Assembly: GCA_035464655.1 (NCBI GenBank)
Contig: DATHRZ010000119.1
Location: forward strand, 1-63,239
DNA: 63,239 nucleotides
DNA from: JARFPW01 sp035464655
GTDB taxonomy: Bacteria > Gemmatimonadota > Gemmatimonadetes > Palauibacterales > Palauibacteraceae
Direction: 5' to 3'
Shown here piece by piece: positions 48,915 to 57,352 of this stretch. How positions within the stretch are numbered: position 1 is the first letter of the stretch; every line of letters starts with the position of its first letter. Position numbers and translations under genes: made by a program. Under the pieces are notes generated by a model. The model searched no databases. It was not told where the DNA came from and worked only from the letters and a program-made list of their open reading frames with translations.

Positions 48915-49402
48915 ATCGATTGTCCGCTGTCTCCGTGCTGGTTCTCGTGTCGGCCCTCGCCTGTGGCGGAGCCGACGACACGACGGACGAGGTGTCGCCC
49001 GACGGTGCCGACGCCGCGGCCGTCGCGGACAGCGTCGTTCCCGACGTCGGCGCCGATTCGAGTCGGCCGGCGCCGCCGGACACCGGCCTCGCCGCCGATC
49101 CGTTCACGGGCTTCGAGCTCGATGCCGATTCGCCGACCGCCGTCGAGCGGCGCATCGCGCTCCTGCTCCGCAATCACGATGCGCGCATGGCCGTCGTTTA
49201 CGCCGATGGGGGTGCCGGAGAGGTGCTGCTCGATTCGGTCCCTCCGGGCACCGACATTCGAGTGGACATCCTGTCGCGTGCCGCGACGATCGCGCTGCGC
49301 TCGGTGGCCCCGGATGGCGAAGTGCTGCGGGAGACCGAGGTGTCTCCGGGGCCGGATACGATCGTCGACGTGATCGTCGGACCGGCGGCCACGGCACCGT
49401 GA
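48911..49402 (+). CDS. Small uncharacterised lipoprotein
   Basis: 163 residues from GTG 48911. Lipobox ALAC in VLVSALACGGADD. A long Asp/Ala/Pro-rich linker (residues 20-75) follows, then a small folded domain (RIALLLRNHDARMAVVYADG, VPPGTDIRVDILSRAATIAL) that looks like a beta-sandwich. No family recognised. Coupled to the dehydrogenase by overlap. Confidence 0.7.
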   Translation: MNRLSAVSVLVLVSALACGGADDTTDEVSPDGADAAAVADSVVPDVGADSSRPAPPDTGLAADPFTGFELDADSPTAVERRIALLLRNHDARMAVVYADGGAGEVLLDSVPPGTDIRVDILSRAATIALRSVAPDGEVLRETEVSPGPDTIVDVIVGPAATAP

Positions 49403-49600
49403 GGCGACCGCCCCCGCCGTCGCCGCGGATCGCGGCCACTGTGGGATGTTTCCCACACCAGCGCCCGAATCCGCCCGGATCCCGGTGCTCATAAGTCATT
49501 GTTCCACAACTGCGTTCACACTCGCGCGAGAAATGCGCATCGATTTTGCTCCTCTTCACCGGCGCAGGGAAGTGCAGTTACGCATGACGAGGAGCCGACG

Positions 49601-49741
49601 ATGAAGACTGCAGCGCAGATTCTGATGGTGGCCGCGACAGCCGGCCTGGCCCTGCTGGCCGTGAGCACCCGGAAGCCGATCGAGCCCAAGAAGGAAGAAC
49701 CTACCCCCGTGCAGGCCGAACCCGACGCCTGGTTCGTCTGA
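49601..49741 (+). CDS. Very small single-pass envelope protein
   Basis: 46 residues: ATG 49601 with GAGGAG eight bases upstream. A hydrophobic helix (AAQILMVAATAGLALLAV) is followed by a charged, Pro-rich tail (KPIEPKKEEPTPVQAEPD). It could be a membrane peptide or a lipidless signal-anchored protein. No homologue is recognised. A 7-base inverted repeat follows its stop. Confidence 0.55.
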   Translation: MKTAAQILMVAATAGLALLAVSTRKPIEPKKEEPTPVQAEPDAWFV

Positions 49742-49754
49742 CCCGTCCGGTTAG

Positions 49755-49773
49755 CGTAGAGCGACACTCTACG
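49755..49773. terminator. Inverted repeat after the small envelope gene
   Basis: CGTAGAG (49755-49761), CGACA, CTCTACG (49767-49773): perfect 7-base arms in the gap before the MerR gene. There is no clear T-run after it, so it may be a terminator of the small gene or an operator. Confidence 0.35.
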
Positions 49774-49818
49774 TTCGTGGTCGTCGTCACCATCCCGACT
49801 CGTTCTCTGCGCACCTCT

Positions 49819-49849
49819 TGCACATGTGCAGAGTAGCGCGCAATACTAT
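49819..49849 (+). promoter_or_regulatory. Operator-like palindrome and promoter of merR gene
   Basis: TGCACATGTGCA (49819-49830) is a perfect 12-base palindrome. TGCACA inside it (4/6 to TTGACA), a 19-base spacer and TACTAT (49844-49849) form a promoter with the long spacer used by MerR-family regulators. TACTAT lies 5 bases before ATG 49855 and there is no ribosome site, so the transcript is probably leaderless. Autoregulation is plausible. Confidence 0.45.
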
Positions 49850-49854
49850 GCAAC

Positions 49855-50481
49855 ATGAGCATGCGCATGCAGGAACTCGCCGAGCGAAGCGGTCTTCCCA
49901 GGACGACGATTCATCACTACGCTCGGGAAGGCCTGCTGCCGCCGGCCCGGAAGACGGCGCCCAACGCCGCGCGCTATGAGGCGGCCCACCTCGAACGGCT
50001 TGCGCTGATCAGCCGACTGCGCGACGCCGACGGGGAGACCGGGCCGCTGTCGATTCCCGAGATCCGTCGGGTACTGCAGCACCTCGAGGCCGGGGTCTCC
50101 CTGCGAGCCGCCATTCGCCTGGTGGCCGAAAACGTCGAGGCCACCCCCGCCGACGGTGGGAGCTGGACCGCACTCGCCGAGTTTGCACGAGCCGCGACGC
50201 TCGAGGTCGAGTTCGTCGAGAAGCTCGTCGCGGCCGGCCTCATCGGCGGCGCCCCCGACGGTTCCTTCACGCCCGCCGACCTGCTCGTGGCGCGGTCGTG
50301 CCAGGCGGTGTGCGCGAAGCGTGACGTCGATCCCTCCGATCTGACCCCTCTGGCAGACCTGCTCCGCGAAGTCGGCAACTACTCGGCCACGCTCGTCGAG
50401 GTGCACGCCGTCCGCACGAACCTCGGTCGGGACCTCGCCGCCCTTTGCGACGTCCTCCTCTGGCGGGTTCTAAGGGCCTGA
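49855..50481 (+). CDS. MerR-family transcriptional regulator
   Basis: 208 residues. The winged helix-turn-helix is at residues 4-72 (MQELAERSGLPRTTIHHYAREGLLPPARK, and AARYEAAHLERLALISRLRDA). The remaining 130 residues are helical without recognised ligand motifs or clustered Cys, so metal sensing is unlikely; a small-molecule sensor domain is inferred. The palindrome upstream suggests it acts on its own promoter. Confidence 0.87.
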   Translation: MSMRMQELAERSGLPRTTIHHYAREGLLPPARKTAPNAARYEAAHLERLALISRLRDADGETGPLSIPEIRRVLQHLEAGVSLRAAIRLVAENVEATPADGGSWTALAEFARAATLEVEFVEKLVAAGLIGGAPDGSFTPADLLVARSCQAVCAKRDVDPSDLTPLADLLREVGNYSATLVEVHAVRTNLGRDLAALCDVLLWRVLRA

Positions 50482-50574
50482 CACGGTCGCTTCCACCCAT
50501 ACTGCATCCTCCATCCGCTTCATTCGGCGGATGAGCCGATCCACCCCTCGCCTTCGGCTTAGACCTGTGTGAGG

Positions 50575-50603
50575 GCGGACCCGCCGGGCGTCCGGGGGTC
50601 CGC
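50575..50603. other. Strong hairpin before the lipoprotein gene
   Basis: GCGGACCC (50575-50582) and GGGTCCGC (50596-50603) form an 8-base stem. It could end the merR transcript or structure the leader of the lipoprotein mRNA, 32 bases further on. Confidence 0.4.
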
Positions 50604-50634
50604 GCACGGATTCCCATCGACCGGAGCAAGCAAC

Positions 50635-51426
50635 ATGTCCAGACGTCCGATCTTCGGCGCCGTGGCCCTCGTAGCCGCGGGCTTCATCGGCCTCACGGCC
50701 TGCGACGGCGATATGCCGACAGCGACCTCGAGCGCGACGGACCACGATCACGACGGCCCCTCGCTCGAAGTGATGATCAGGGACGAGTCACGGCCCGAGG
50801 TGCGCGCCCAGCTCGTCGAGCTGCGCAAGCTGTCGGCCAGGTTCCACAACATCGACGGAGCCATCGCGGCCGGGTACGACTTCAACATCGGGTGTGTAGA
50901 CGAGACGGTCGAGGCCGGTGTCGATCCCTCGGAGGCCCGCGGCATGGGATACCACGTCACGAAGAGCGGCACCGACCTGATCGGGGATCCCACCGTCGAC
51001 CTGCTCGAGCCCGAACTCCTGGTCTACGCGCCGGCCGACAACGACGCCGACCTTCCCGAAGGCCAGCGCGTTCGCGCCGCGAAGCTTGTCGGCTTCGACT
51101 ACTTCGTGCCGGGAGGGCCGCTCGGCGAGAACGATCCGAATCCGCCGACTCTATTCGGCGACGCGTTCAACTGGTCTCCGGCATTCGGCGGCTGGATGCG
51201 CCACATCTACCTGTGGAACGGCGGCAATCCGGACGGGCTGTACGAGGACTTCAACCCGCGCGTGAACCTCCGCACGCAGTTGTTCATAGGGGGTGGGAAC
51301 CAACCGTCCTCGTTGTCCGGACACCGAATATATCCCGAAGAGGCGGCCCTGGAAAGACTGATAGGGCATCGCCCGCGCGACTGTCGATCGGATCGCCGGT
51401 CGACCATCTTCCCACATGCTAGATAG
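50635..51426 (+). CDS. Exported lipoprotein of unknown family
   Basis: 263 residues from ATG 50635, with GGAGCAAG upstream. The lipobox is LTAC in FIGLTACDG; a His/Asp-rich stretch (TDHDHDG) follows, a possible metal site. The domain (residues about 55-215) has VELRKLSARFHNIDGAIAAGYDF, MGYHVTKSG, PELLVYAPADND and GWMRHIYLWNGGNPDGLYEDFNPRV. Relatives are uncharacterised exported proteins. After NPRV, where I would expect an end, about 50 residues of unlike, Arg-rich sequence follow, so the stop was probably lost. It overlaps the malic enzyme start by 11 bases. Confidence 0.72.
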   Translation: MSRRPIFGAVALVAAGFIGLTACDGDMPTATSSATDHDHDGPSLEVMIRDESRPEVRAQLVELRKLSARFHNIDGAIAAGYDFNIGCVDETVEAGVDPSEARGMGYHVTKSGTDLIGDPTVDLLEPELLVYAPADNDADLPEGQRVRAAKLVGFDYFVPGGPLGENDPNPPTLFGDAFNWSPAFGGWMRHIYLWNGGNPDGLYEDFNPRVNLRTQLFIGGGNQPSSLSGHRIYPEEAALERLIGHRPRDCRSDRRSTIFPHAR

Positions 51427-53089
51427 TGCTTCGTTCCGCGGTCGCCAGGTTCTCAACGACCCGCACCTGAACCGCGGTACCGCATTCACGGCCGAAGAGC
51501 GCGAGCGGCTCGGCCTGACCGGCCTGTTGCCACCGGGCGGGCAGAGCCTCGCCGACCAGGTCGCGCGGGTGCGCGAGAACTGCCGCCGCAAGCCGACGGA
51601 CCTCGAGCGCTACATCTTCCTGATGTCGTTGCTCGACCGGAACGAGACGCTGTTCTACCGGGCCGTGCTCGATAATCTGCCGGACTATCTACCCATCATC
51701 TACACGCCCACCGTCGGCCAGGCGGCCCGAGAGTACGGGCATATATTTCGGCGGCCCCGGGGCCTGTACGTCACGGCGGAAGACCGCGGGCGGATATCGC
51801 AGCTGCTGGAGAACTGGGGGGAGTCGGACGTTCGAGTGATCGTGGCCACGGACGGCAGCAGGATCCTCGGGCTGGGAGATCTCGGAGCGAACGGGATGTC
51901 GATCTCGATCGGAAAGCTCGCGCTCTATACGGTAGCCGGCGGAATCGATCCGCGTCGGACACTGCCCGTGATGCTCGATATCGGTACCGACAACGAGGCG
52001 TTGCTGGCCGATCCGCTATACCTGGGACTGCGGCGCCGCCGCCTGGTGGGGGACGAGTACCTGGCATTCGTGGACGAGTTCATGGAGGAGGTCACCTCCG
52101 CCTTCCCCGACGCGCTGATCCAGTTCGAAGACTTCGTGACACCTCGAGCCTACGCCCTCCTGGCGCGCTATCGTGACACGTACCGGATGTTCAACGACGA
52201 CATCCAGGGGACGGCCGCCGTCGTGTTGGCCGGCCTGATGGCCGCGATGCGGATCACCGGGGAGACGCTCGGCGAGCGACCGATCCTGTTCGTGGGGGCG
52301 GGCTCGGCGAACACGGGGGTCGCGAACCTGCTCGTGCGAAGCCTGGCGCGGGCGGGTCTCTCCACCGACGAGGCACGCCGCCGATGCTGGTTCTTCGACG
52401 ATCATGGCTTGCTCACGGCTCGCCGGGAAAGCCCGGCGCCTCACTGCGTGCCTTATGCCCACGAGGCCGAACTCGCCGAGGAGCTCGGCTTGAGGATCGG
52501 CGAAGGTTCATCCGCGTCCGAACTCGTCGCGACAATCCGGGCCCTTCGTCCCGCGGCCCTGGTAGGCGCTACGGGGGCGCCCGGGATCTTCACACGAGAC
52601 GCGCTCGCGGCGATGGCCGACGTCAACGAACGACCGATCGTGTTCGCGCTCTCCAACCCCACGGATCGCTCGGAGGTAAACGCCGAGGACGCCTATGCCT
52701 GGACGGGGGGACGGGCCGTGTTCGCCAGCGGCAGCCCGTTCGGGCCCGTGACCGTGAACGGGCGGACCTTCGAGCCGGGACAGGCGAACAACGTCTATGT
52801 CTTCCCGGGCATCGGCCTGGCCGTGACGGCGTTCGGCATCGATCGGATTTCCGAGGACATGTTCCTTGCCGCTGCCGGGGCCGTCGCCGGCATCGTGTCG
52901 GAGGACCGCCTGACCCGGGGCGGCGTATTCCCAGCCCTCGGGCGCATCCGCGAGGTGTCAGCAGGCATCGCGGCGGCCGTGGGGCGGGTCGCCTACGCCA
53001 CCGGAGCCGCGATGGAAGCGGAGCCGGCCGACCTGCTCGCCTTCGTGCGAGAGCGCATGTACACGCCGGAGTATGGCGCCGGAGCCTGA
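51416..53089 (+). CDS. NAD-dependent malic enzyme
   Basis: 557 residues, large (MaeA/Sfc) class. Malic enzyme decarboxylates malate to pyruvate with NAD(P)H. Visible: catalytic Tyr in IIYTPTVGQA, RILGLGDLGANGMSISIGKL, FNDDIQGTAAV (metal), FVGAGSANTGVANL (dinucleotide) and FALSNPTDRSE. The length and the LSNPT context favour NAD over NADP. It links the TCA pool to pyruvate. Starts 11 bases inside the lipoprotein gene with weak initiation signals. Confidence 0.93.
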   Translation: MLDSASFRGRQVLNDPHLNRGTAFTAEERERLGLTGLLPPGGQSLADQVARVRENCRRKPTDLERYIFLMSLLDRNETLFYRAVLDNLPDYLPIIYTPTVGQAAREYGHIFRRPRGLYVTAEDRGRISQLLENWGESDVRVIVATDGSRILGLGDLGANGMSISIGKLALYTVAGGIDPRRTLPVMLDIGTDNEALLADPLYLGLRRRRLVGDEYLAFVDEFMEEVTSAFPDALIQFEDFVTPRAYALLARYRDTYRMFNDDIQGTAAVVLAGLMAAMRITGETLGERPILFVGAGSANTGVANLLVRSLARAGLSTDEARRRCWFFDDHGLLTARRESPAPHCVPYAHEAELAEELGLRIGEGSSASELVATIRALRPAALVGATGAPGIFTRDALAAMADVNERPIVFALSNPTDRSEVNAEDAYAWTGGRAVFASGSPFGPVTVNGRTFEPGQANNVYVFPGIGLAVTAFGIDRISEDMFLAAAGAVAGIVSEDRLTRGGVFPALGRIREVSAGIAAAVGRVAYATGAAMEAEPADLLAFVRERMYTPEYGAGA

Positions 53090-53124
53090 CGGCGGCTCGG
53101 ACCGGATGCGCCGGTTATGCTTCC

Positions 53125-54252
53125 TCAGTGCACGGGTGGCACCGACGGGGCGGGTTCGGGCGGCACCGGAACAGGCAGTCCCAGGGGATCCTCGGGGGCG
53201 TAGCAGACGTCGCAGACGCGGCCCATCGCCCGGAAGGCGAGCAGTGTAACGTCGGGCGAGCGATGATTCGGTCGCGCGGGCTCGTCGCGAAGCAGGTCGG
53301 TGCTCAGGTACTTCTTGTTGTCGTCCGGGAATACGGTCGCCACGACCGCGTCGCCGCCACTCCTCTCGAGGACCTGGAGGGCGGCGAGAAAGTTCGCTCC
53401 CGAGGAGATGCCGACGCCGAGCCCGAGCGTGCCGGCAAGCTTCTGCGCCATCCGGATCGAGTCGCCGTCGTCCACCGCGATCACCTCGTCAAGCTCTTCC
53501 AGGCGCACGATCGGCGGGATGAACTCGTCCGAGATCCCCTGGATGCGGTGGTGACCCACCCGGTGTCCCGTCGAAAGGGTAGGGGAGTTCGACGGCTCCA
53601 CGGGATGCAGGCGCGTGTCGGATCGCGCGGCCCTCAGGGCTCGCCCGACGCCCATGATCGTCCCCCCAGTCCCGACCCCCGCCACGAAGGCGTCGGGGGC
53701 CCCCACGTGGTGAACGAGCTGCGAGAGGATTTCGGGCCCCGTCGTCACCTCGTGCGCCTCGACGTTGTGTTCGTTGGCGAACTGGCGCGGCAGGAAGGCG
53801 CGGGGAGTGTCGGCAGCGTACTCCTCGGCCAGGTCAATGCTGCCCACGAAGCCGCCCTCCTCCTTCGTGACGAGGCGGATGTCGGCCCCGAAGCTGCGGA
53901 TGAGGGACTTTCGCTCCGCGCTCATCCAGTCGGGCATGAAGATCGTGACCGGGTGGCCGAGCGCCCGCCCGATCGCGGCGAAGGAAATCCCCGTATTGCC
54001 GCTCGTGGCCTCGATGACTCGCCCGCCTGGTTGAAGGCGCCCGGTCTCGTAGCCCCGCTTCATGATGTGGAGCGCCATCCGGTCCTTGATGCTCCCGGTG
54101 AGGTTCAGGTTCTCGGCTTTGACGTAGATCGTGCGGCGTCGATCGGCCGCGAGGCAGGAGATGGCCAGCATGGGCGTGTTGCCCACCATGACGCGAAGGC
54201 CCTCGAGCCGTTCGGCAGCGGTGGGCCCGGGCGTGGGCATCGATCTGGCCAT
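53125..54252 (-). CDS. PLP-dependent cysteine synthase-family protein
   Basis: 375 residues from ATG 54252, with GGAG upstream. Fold-type II: the Lys in NLTGSIKDRMAL, TSGNTGIS and GVGTGGTIMG. The C-terminal extension (about 320-375) is Pro-rich and has CDVC after RAMGRV, a possible metal or Fe-S thiol pair not found in basic cysteine synthases. Substrate could be O-acetylserine or a relative. No serine acetyltransferase is near. Convergent with malic enzyme. Confidence 0.87.
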   Translation of the reverse strand: MARSMPTPGPTAAERLEGLRVMVGNTPMLAISCLAADRRRTIYVKAENLNLTGSIKDRMALHIMKRGYETGRLQPGGRVIEATSGNTGISFAAIGRALGHPVTIFMPDWMSAERKSLIRSFGADIRLVTKEEGGFVGSIDLAEEYAADTPRAFLPRQFANEHNVEAHEVTTGPEILSQLVHHVGAPDAFVAGVGTGGTIMGVGRALRAARSDTRLHPVEPSNSPTLSTGHRVGHHRIQGISDEFIPPIVRLEELDEVIAVDDGDSIRMAQKLAGTLGLGVGISSGANFLAALQVLERSGGDAVVATVFPDDNKKYLSTDLLRDEPARPNHRSPDVTLLAFRAMGRVCDVCYAPEDPLGLPVPVPPEPAPSVPPVH

Positions 54253-54389
54253 CGGTCACTCCGGAAAGAAACTGGTCCTCCGGACGACGCATGCGGCCGT
54301 CGTCCACGTCCCGTGCAATATGGCTGCCGCTGTGGGCAGAACCAAGCTCTTGCCCCCCGGCGGGCCCCCCGGCGGGATTCGTCGGCGGT

Positions 54390-55832
54390 TCAGGCCCCCT
54401 CGGCGTCTTCGGGGCTGCGGGCGGATGCGTAGATGTTGCCGGTGGCAGGATCCGGGTGGGCCGTCCAGCGCAGGCGCCTGTACGATCCGTCTTTACAGAG
54501 GTACCGGTTGCTGAACGAGATGGTGGGCCGGCCGGTGGATACTTCCTCGGTCTCCCGGATGGTCGCCTGCACGTCGTCCGGGTGTACGAAGTCGACGAAA
54601 GGGCGGCCGAGGAGCTCGTTCTCGGACCACCCGAGATTCCGCTCGAACGCCGGGTTCACACGTTTGAAGTAGCCGTCGGTACCCGCGACGCATTGCATGT
54701 CGCGGGACTCGTCGAAGAACGTCTTGAACTCCTCGAGTTCCGTGAGCCGGCGTTCGAGTTTCTCGCTCATCGCGTTGAAGGTCTCCGCGAGCAGCCCGAG
54801 CTCGTCCTCCCGGTCGGCATCCGCGCGCGCCGCCAGGTCGCCGTCGTGGATCCGCCGCGCGACGGCAGCGAGCTCATTGATCGGCTTCGCGAAGGCGAAG
54901 GCCATCGCGACGCCGGCGAGAATGGCGAATGCGGCCAGCGAAAAACCGACTCCGATGATCCGGTCGCGGAACTCGATGACGTCGGCCCGCTCCTCGGATT
55001 CGTCGAACTTGACGAGCAGGCCGAGGCGAGCCTCGTCGATCCGGCGGAATGCCGCCCAGACCGCCTGACCGCGGTAGTCGATCAGCCGATCGATCGTCGA
55101 GTCGTCGACTTGGGCCATTGCCACCGCCATCATGCGCTCGGCGGCGGCAACCGCGGTGTCCGGCGGTCCGGAATCGTGTCGCAGAGGCGTGAGGAGACGG
55201 ATCTCCGACCCTTCGCTCACCGACGCGATCAAGGCCTCTCCGGTGTCCAGCAGGCCTGTGCGATTAGCCGCAACCGCCAGCAAGTCGCGGGTCGACAGCA
55301 GAGCCTCCAGGCTGCCGACCTGCACGGAATCCACGATCAGCGGCGCCCGGTAGAAAACCCGCGGCGGGCGGTCGTCCGTGAACCCGAGAAAGACCGGCGA
55401 TTCGGAAGTACTCACCCGGGCATGGGGGCTCCGGTCGGTCCGATCAGGGGACGGATCCGCGGGTCCAACGACGGCGACAAGCGCCGCGTCCTCGGCGTAG
55501 ACCGCGATCCCGTCCACGAGGTCCGAAGAAGTCTGCGCGTCCGCGAGGATCCGATAGATCGCCTCGCGCTCGCGCTCCGTCGGCGACGCATTCCAGCTCG
55601 CGAGGCTGCGTCGGAGCTGCGTCCTGCTCGACAAGAGGCTCACGGCGTCCTCCCACGAGCGCACTACGGACTCGACGCGTTCCGCCTTCGCCTCTGCCAG
55701 CGACGCCAGGCTCCGGCTGCTGCGCTGTTCGATGAGGTCCTCGGCACTCGAATAGGCCAGCGTCCCCAGTGCCAGCATGCTCGCGAGGCCGACCCCTACG
55801 AGGACGAATACGAGCTTGGTACGCAGGTCCAT
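54390..55832 (-). CDS. Cache-HAMP-PAS sensor without output domain
   Basis: 480 residues. TM1 (KLVFVLVGVGLASMLALGTL), a periplasmic dCache-like region (about 35-285), TM2 (GFSLAAFAILAGVAMAFAFA), HAMP (INELAAVARRIHDGDLAARA) and one PAS domain (TFFDESRDMQCVAGTDGYFKRV ... to the end, with LGWSENELLGR and FVHPDD). The chain then stops. There is no histidine kinase, GGDEF or methyl-accepting region, and none in the 137 bases downstream. It is 12 bases after the antiporter gene and probably co-transcribed with it. Confidence 0.85.
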   Translation of the reverse strand: MDLRTKLVFVLVGVGLASMLALGTLAYSSAEDLIEQRSSRSLASLAEAKAERVESVVRSWEDAVSLLSSRTQLRRSLASWNASPTEREREAIYRILADAQTSSDLVDGIAVYAEDAALVAVVGPADPSPDRTDRSPHARVSTSESPVFLGFTDDRPPRVFYRAPLIVDSVQVGSLEALLSTRDLLAVAANRTGLLDTGEALIASVSEGSEIRLLTPLRHDSGPPDTAVAAAERMMAVAMAQVDDSTIDRLIDYRGQAVWAAFRRIDEARLGLLVKFDESEERADVIEFRDRIIGVGFSLAAFAILAGVAMAFAFAKPINELAAVARRIHDGDLAARADADREDELGLLAETFNAMSEKLERRLTELEEFKTFFDESRDMQCVAGTDGYFKRVNPAFERNLGWSENELLGRPFVDFVHPDDVQATIRETEEVSTGRPTISFSNRYLCKDGSYRRLRWTAHPDPATGNIYASARSPEDAEGA

Positions 55833-55844
55833 GGCTGTCTCCGG

Positions 55845-56801
55845 TCAGAAGAGTGCCACCGTATAGGCGATGTACCCGGCTATGAGGATCAGGCCCAATC
55901 GACGATCCACGACGCCCGATCGATGCGTCACCCACACGAGGACGGCCGCCGCACCCAGCATCACCGGGAGATTCAGCGAGAGGAAGCCCGGCGGAACCGG
56001 TATGGCGGACGGCGCGACGGCTGCCGTGATGCCCATGATGGCCGCCAGGTTCATCACGTTGCTGCCGATGACGTTCCCCACCGCGAGGGCGGACTCGCGC
56101 TTGAATGCGGCCACGAGCGTGGTCGCGAGCTCGGGGAGCGACGTGCCGACCGCCACTACGGTAAGCCCGATGACGGACGAGGGTACGCCGAGAACGTCGG
56201 CGTACGCCACCGCGCCGCGGACCAGCAGTTCTGCTCCCAACGGCAGGCTGAGCGCGCCGAGGGCGAGGAACACGCCGATCATGACCGGCGTCGCCGGCAA
56301 CCCCAGGACTCGTTCCCATCCCTCGGGCTCGTCGGCCCAGGTCCGATCGGGGGCGGAAGTCCGGAAGACCCGCAGAAGGAAGAGCGCCAGCACCGCAAGC
56401 AGCACGATACCGTCGAGCCGATCCAGCGGACCCAGCGCGCAGAGGCCGATGAACAGCAGGGATATGAGGAACATCACGCGCGCTTCGCCGTCCACGCCCC
56501 GTTGGTCGCAGACCATGGGATAGACCACGGCGGGCAGACCAACCACGAGCATGACGTTCGCGATGTTGCTGCCGACGACGTTGGCGATCGACAGCTCGCC
56601 AAATCCCAGCACCGCTGCTCGCAACGATACGACGAGCTCGGGGGACGAAGTGCCGAACGCCACCACGGTGAGGCCGACGATCAGCGGCGAAATCCCGAGC
56701 CGACGCGACAGCGCGATCGCTCCTCGGATGAGCACGTCACCGCCCATCAGGAGCCACACGACGCCACCGAAGATGTAGAGGACGGCGAGGTAGGTTGGCA
56801 T
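55845..56801 (-). CDS. Calcium/sodium antiporter (YrbG-like)
   Basis: 318 residues from ATG 56801. Two inverted repeats: FGTSSPELVVSL with VVGSNIANVML in the first, and VGTSLPELATTL with VIGSNVMNLAAIMG in the second; these are the ion-binding GxS-PE/ N motifs. About ten membrane helices. It exchanges Ca2+ (or another cation) for Na+ at the inner membrane. Longer starts (TTG 56837) are possible. Confidence 0.93.
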   Translation of the reverse strand: MPTYLAVLYIFGGVVWLLMGGDVLIRGAIALSRRLGISPLIVGLTVVAFGTSSPELVVSLRAAVLGFGELSIANVVGSNIANVMLVVGLPAVVYPMVCDQRGVDGEARVMFLISLLFIGLCALGPLDRLDGIVLLAVLALFLLRVFRTSAPDRTWADEPEGWERVLGLPATPVMIGVFLALGALSLPLGAELLVRGAVAYADVLGVPSSVIGLTVVAVGTSLPELATTLVAAFKRESALAVGNVIGSNVMNLAAIMGITAAVAPSAIPVPPGFLSLNLPVMLGAAAVLVWVTHRSGVVDRRLGLILIAGYIAYTVALF

Positions 56802-56863
56802 GCACGCAGGCTGCGGCCCCGGCATGGTCGAAAGCAAGGGTCCGGCCTCGATCTAATCGCCCC

Positions 56864-57352
56864 TCAGTCCGCCTCCGCGGCTCGGCGACCCACTTCGAGC
56901 TCGGAACGGGCCTCGTCGGACAGGACGGGATAGGCGAGGCCGCAAGCTTCCAGGTTGTCGACGACGATGTCGGCGACGGTCATCCGCATGAAGTCCTTGT
57001 CGTCGGCCGGGATCGCATACCACGGGGCCCAGGCTCGGGACGTGCGGTTGAGGGCGTCTTCATACGCACTCATGTAATCGTCCCAGCAGCGGCGCTCCCG
57101 GATGTCTCCGAGCGAAAATTTCCAGTGCTTCTCGGGCTCGTCGAGCCGTGAGAGAAAGCGCTTCCGCTGTTCGTCGCGGGATACGTTGAGCCAGAACTTC
57201 AGGATCATCGTGCCGGCTTCCGCCGATGCGTCGAGAGCGTCTTTCAGCGCCTGTTCGTCGGGCGCGCCGTCGGGAGGAGTCGTAGGAGCATTGTCGACCC
57301 GGAACGAGCCGTCGAACGTGACGAGGTATGGGCTCTCAGCCGCTTCGAACAT
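56864..57352 (-). CDS. PPK2-like protein lacking the P-loop half
   Basis: 162 residues from ATG 57352, with GGAGACG just before, overlapping the rhomboid stop by 17 bases. The sequence matches the C-terminal half of polyphosphate kinase 2: TMILKFWLNVSRDEQRKRF, DEPEKHWKFSLGDI, WDDYMSAYEDALNRTS and APWYAIPADDKDF. The N-terminal half with Walker A (GxDAAGKGG) and Walker B (DRSWYN) is absent here and upstream is occupied by the rhomboid gene. Polyphosphate transfer is therefore unlikely. It is a remnant or a repurposed binding domain. Confidence 0.75.
   Translation of the reverse strand: MFEAAESPYLVTFDGSFRVDNAPTTPPDGAPDEQALKDALDASAEAGTMILKFWLNVSRDEQRKRFLSRLDEPEKHWKFSLGDIRERRCWDDYMSAYEDALNRTSRAWAPWYAIPADDKDFMRMTVADIVVDNLEACGLAYPVLSDEARSELEVGRRAAEAD

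Noticed and set aside
54352..54375. CCCCCCGGCGGG repeated twice in tandem
   Set aside because: Only two copies of a GC-rich 12-mer in a short intergenic gap; no array, no similar element found elsewhere in the window.
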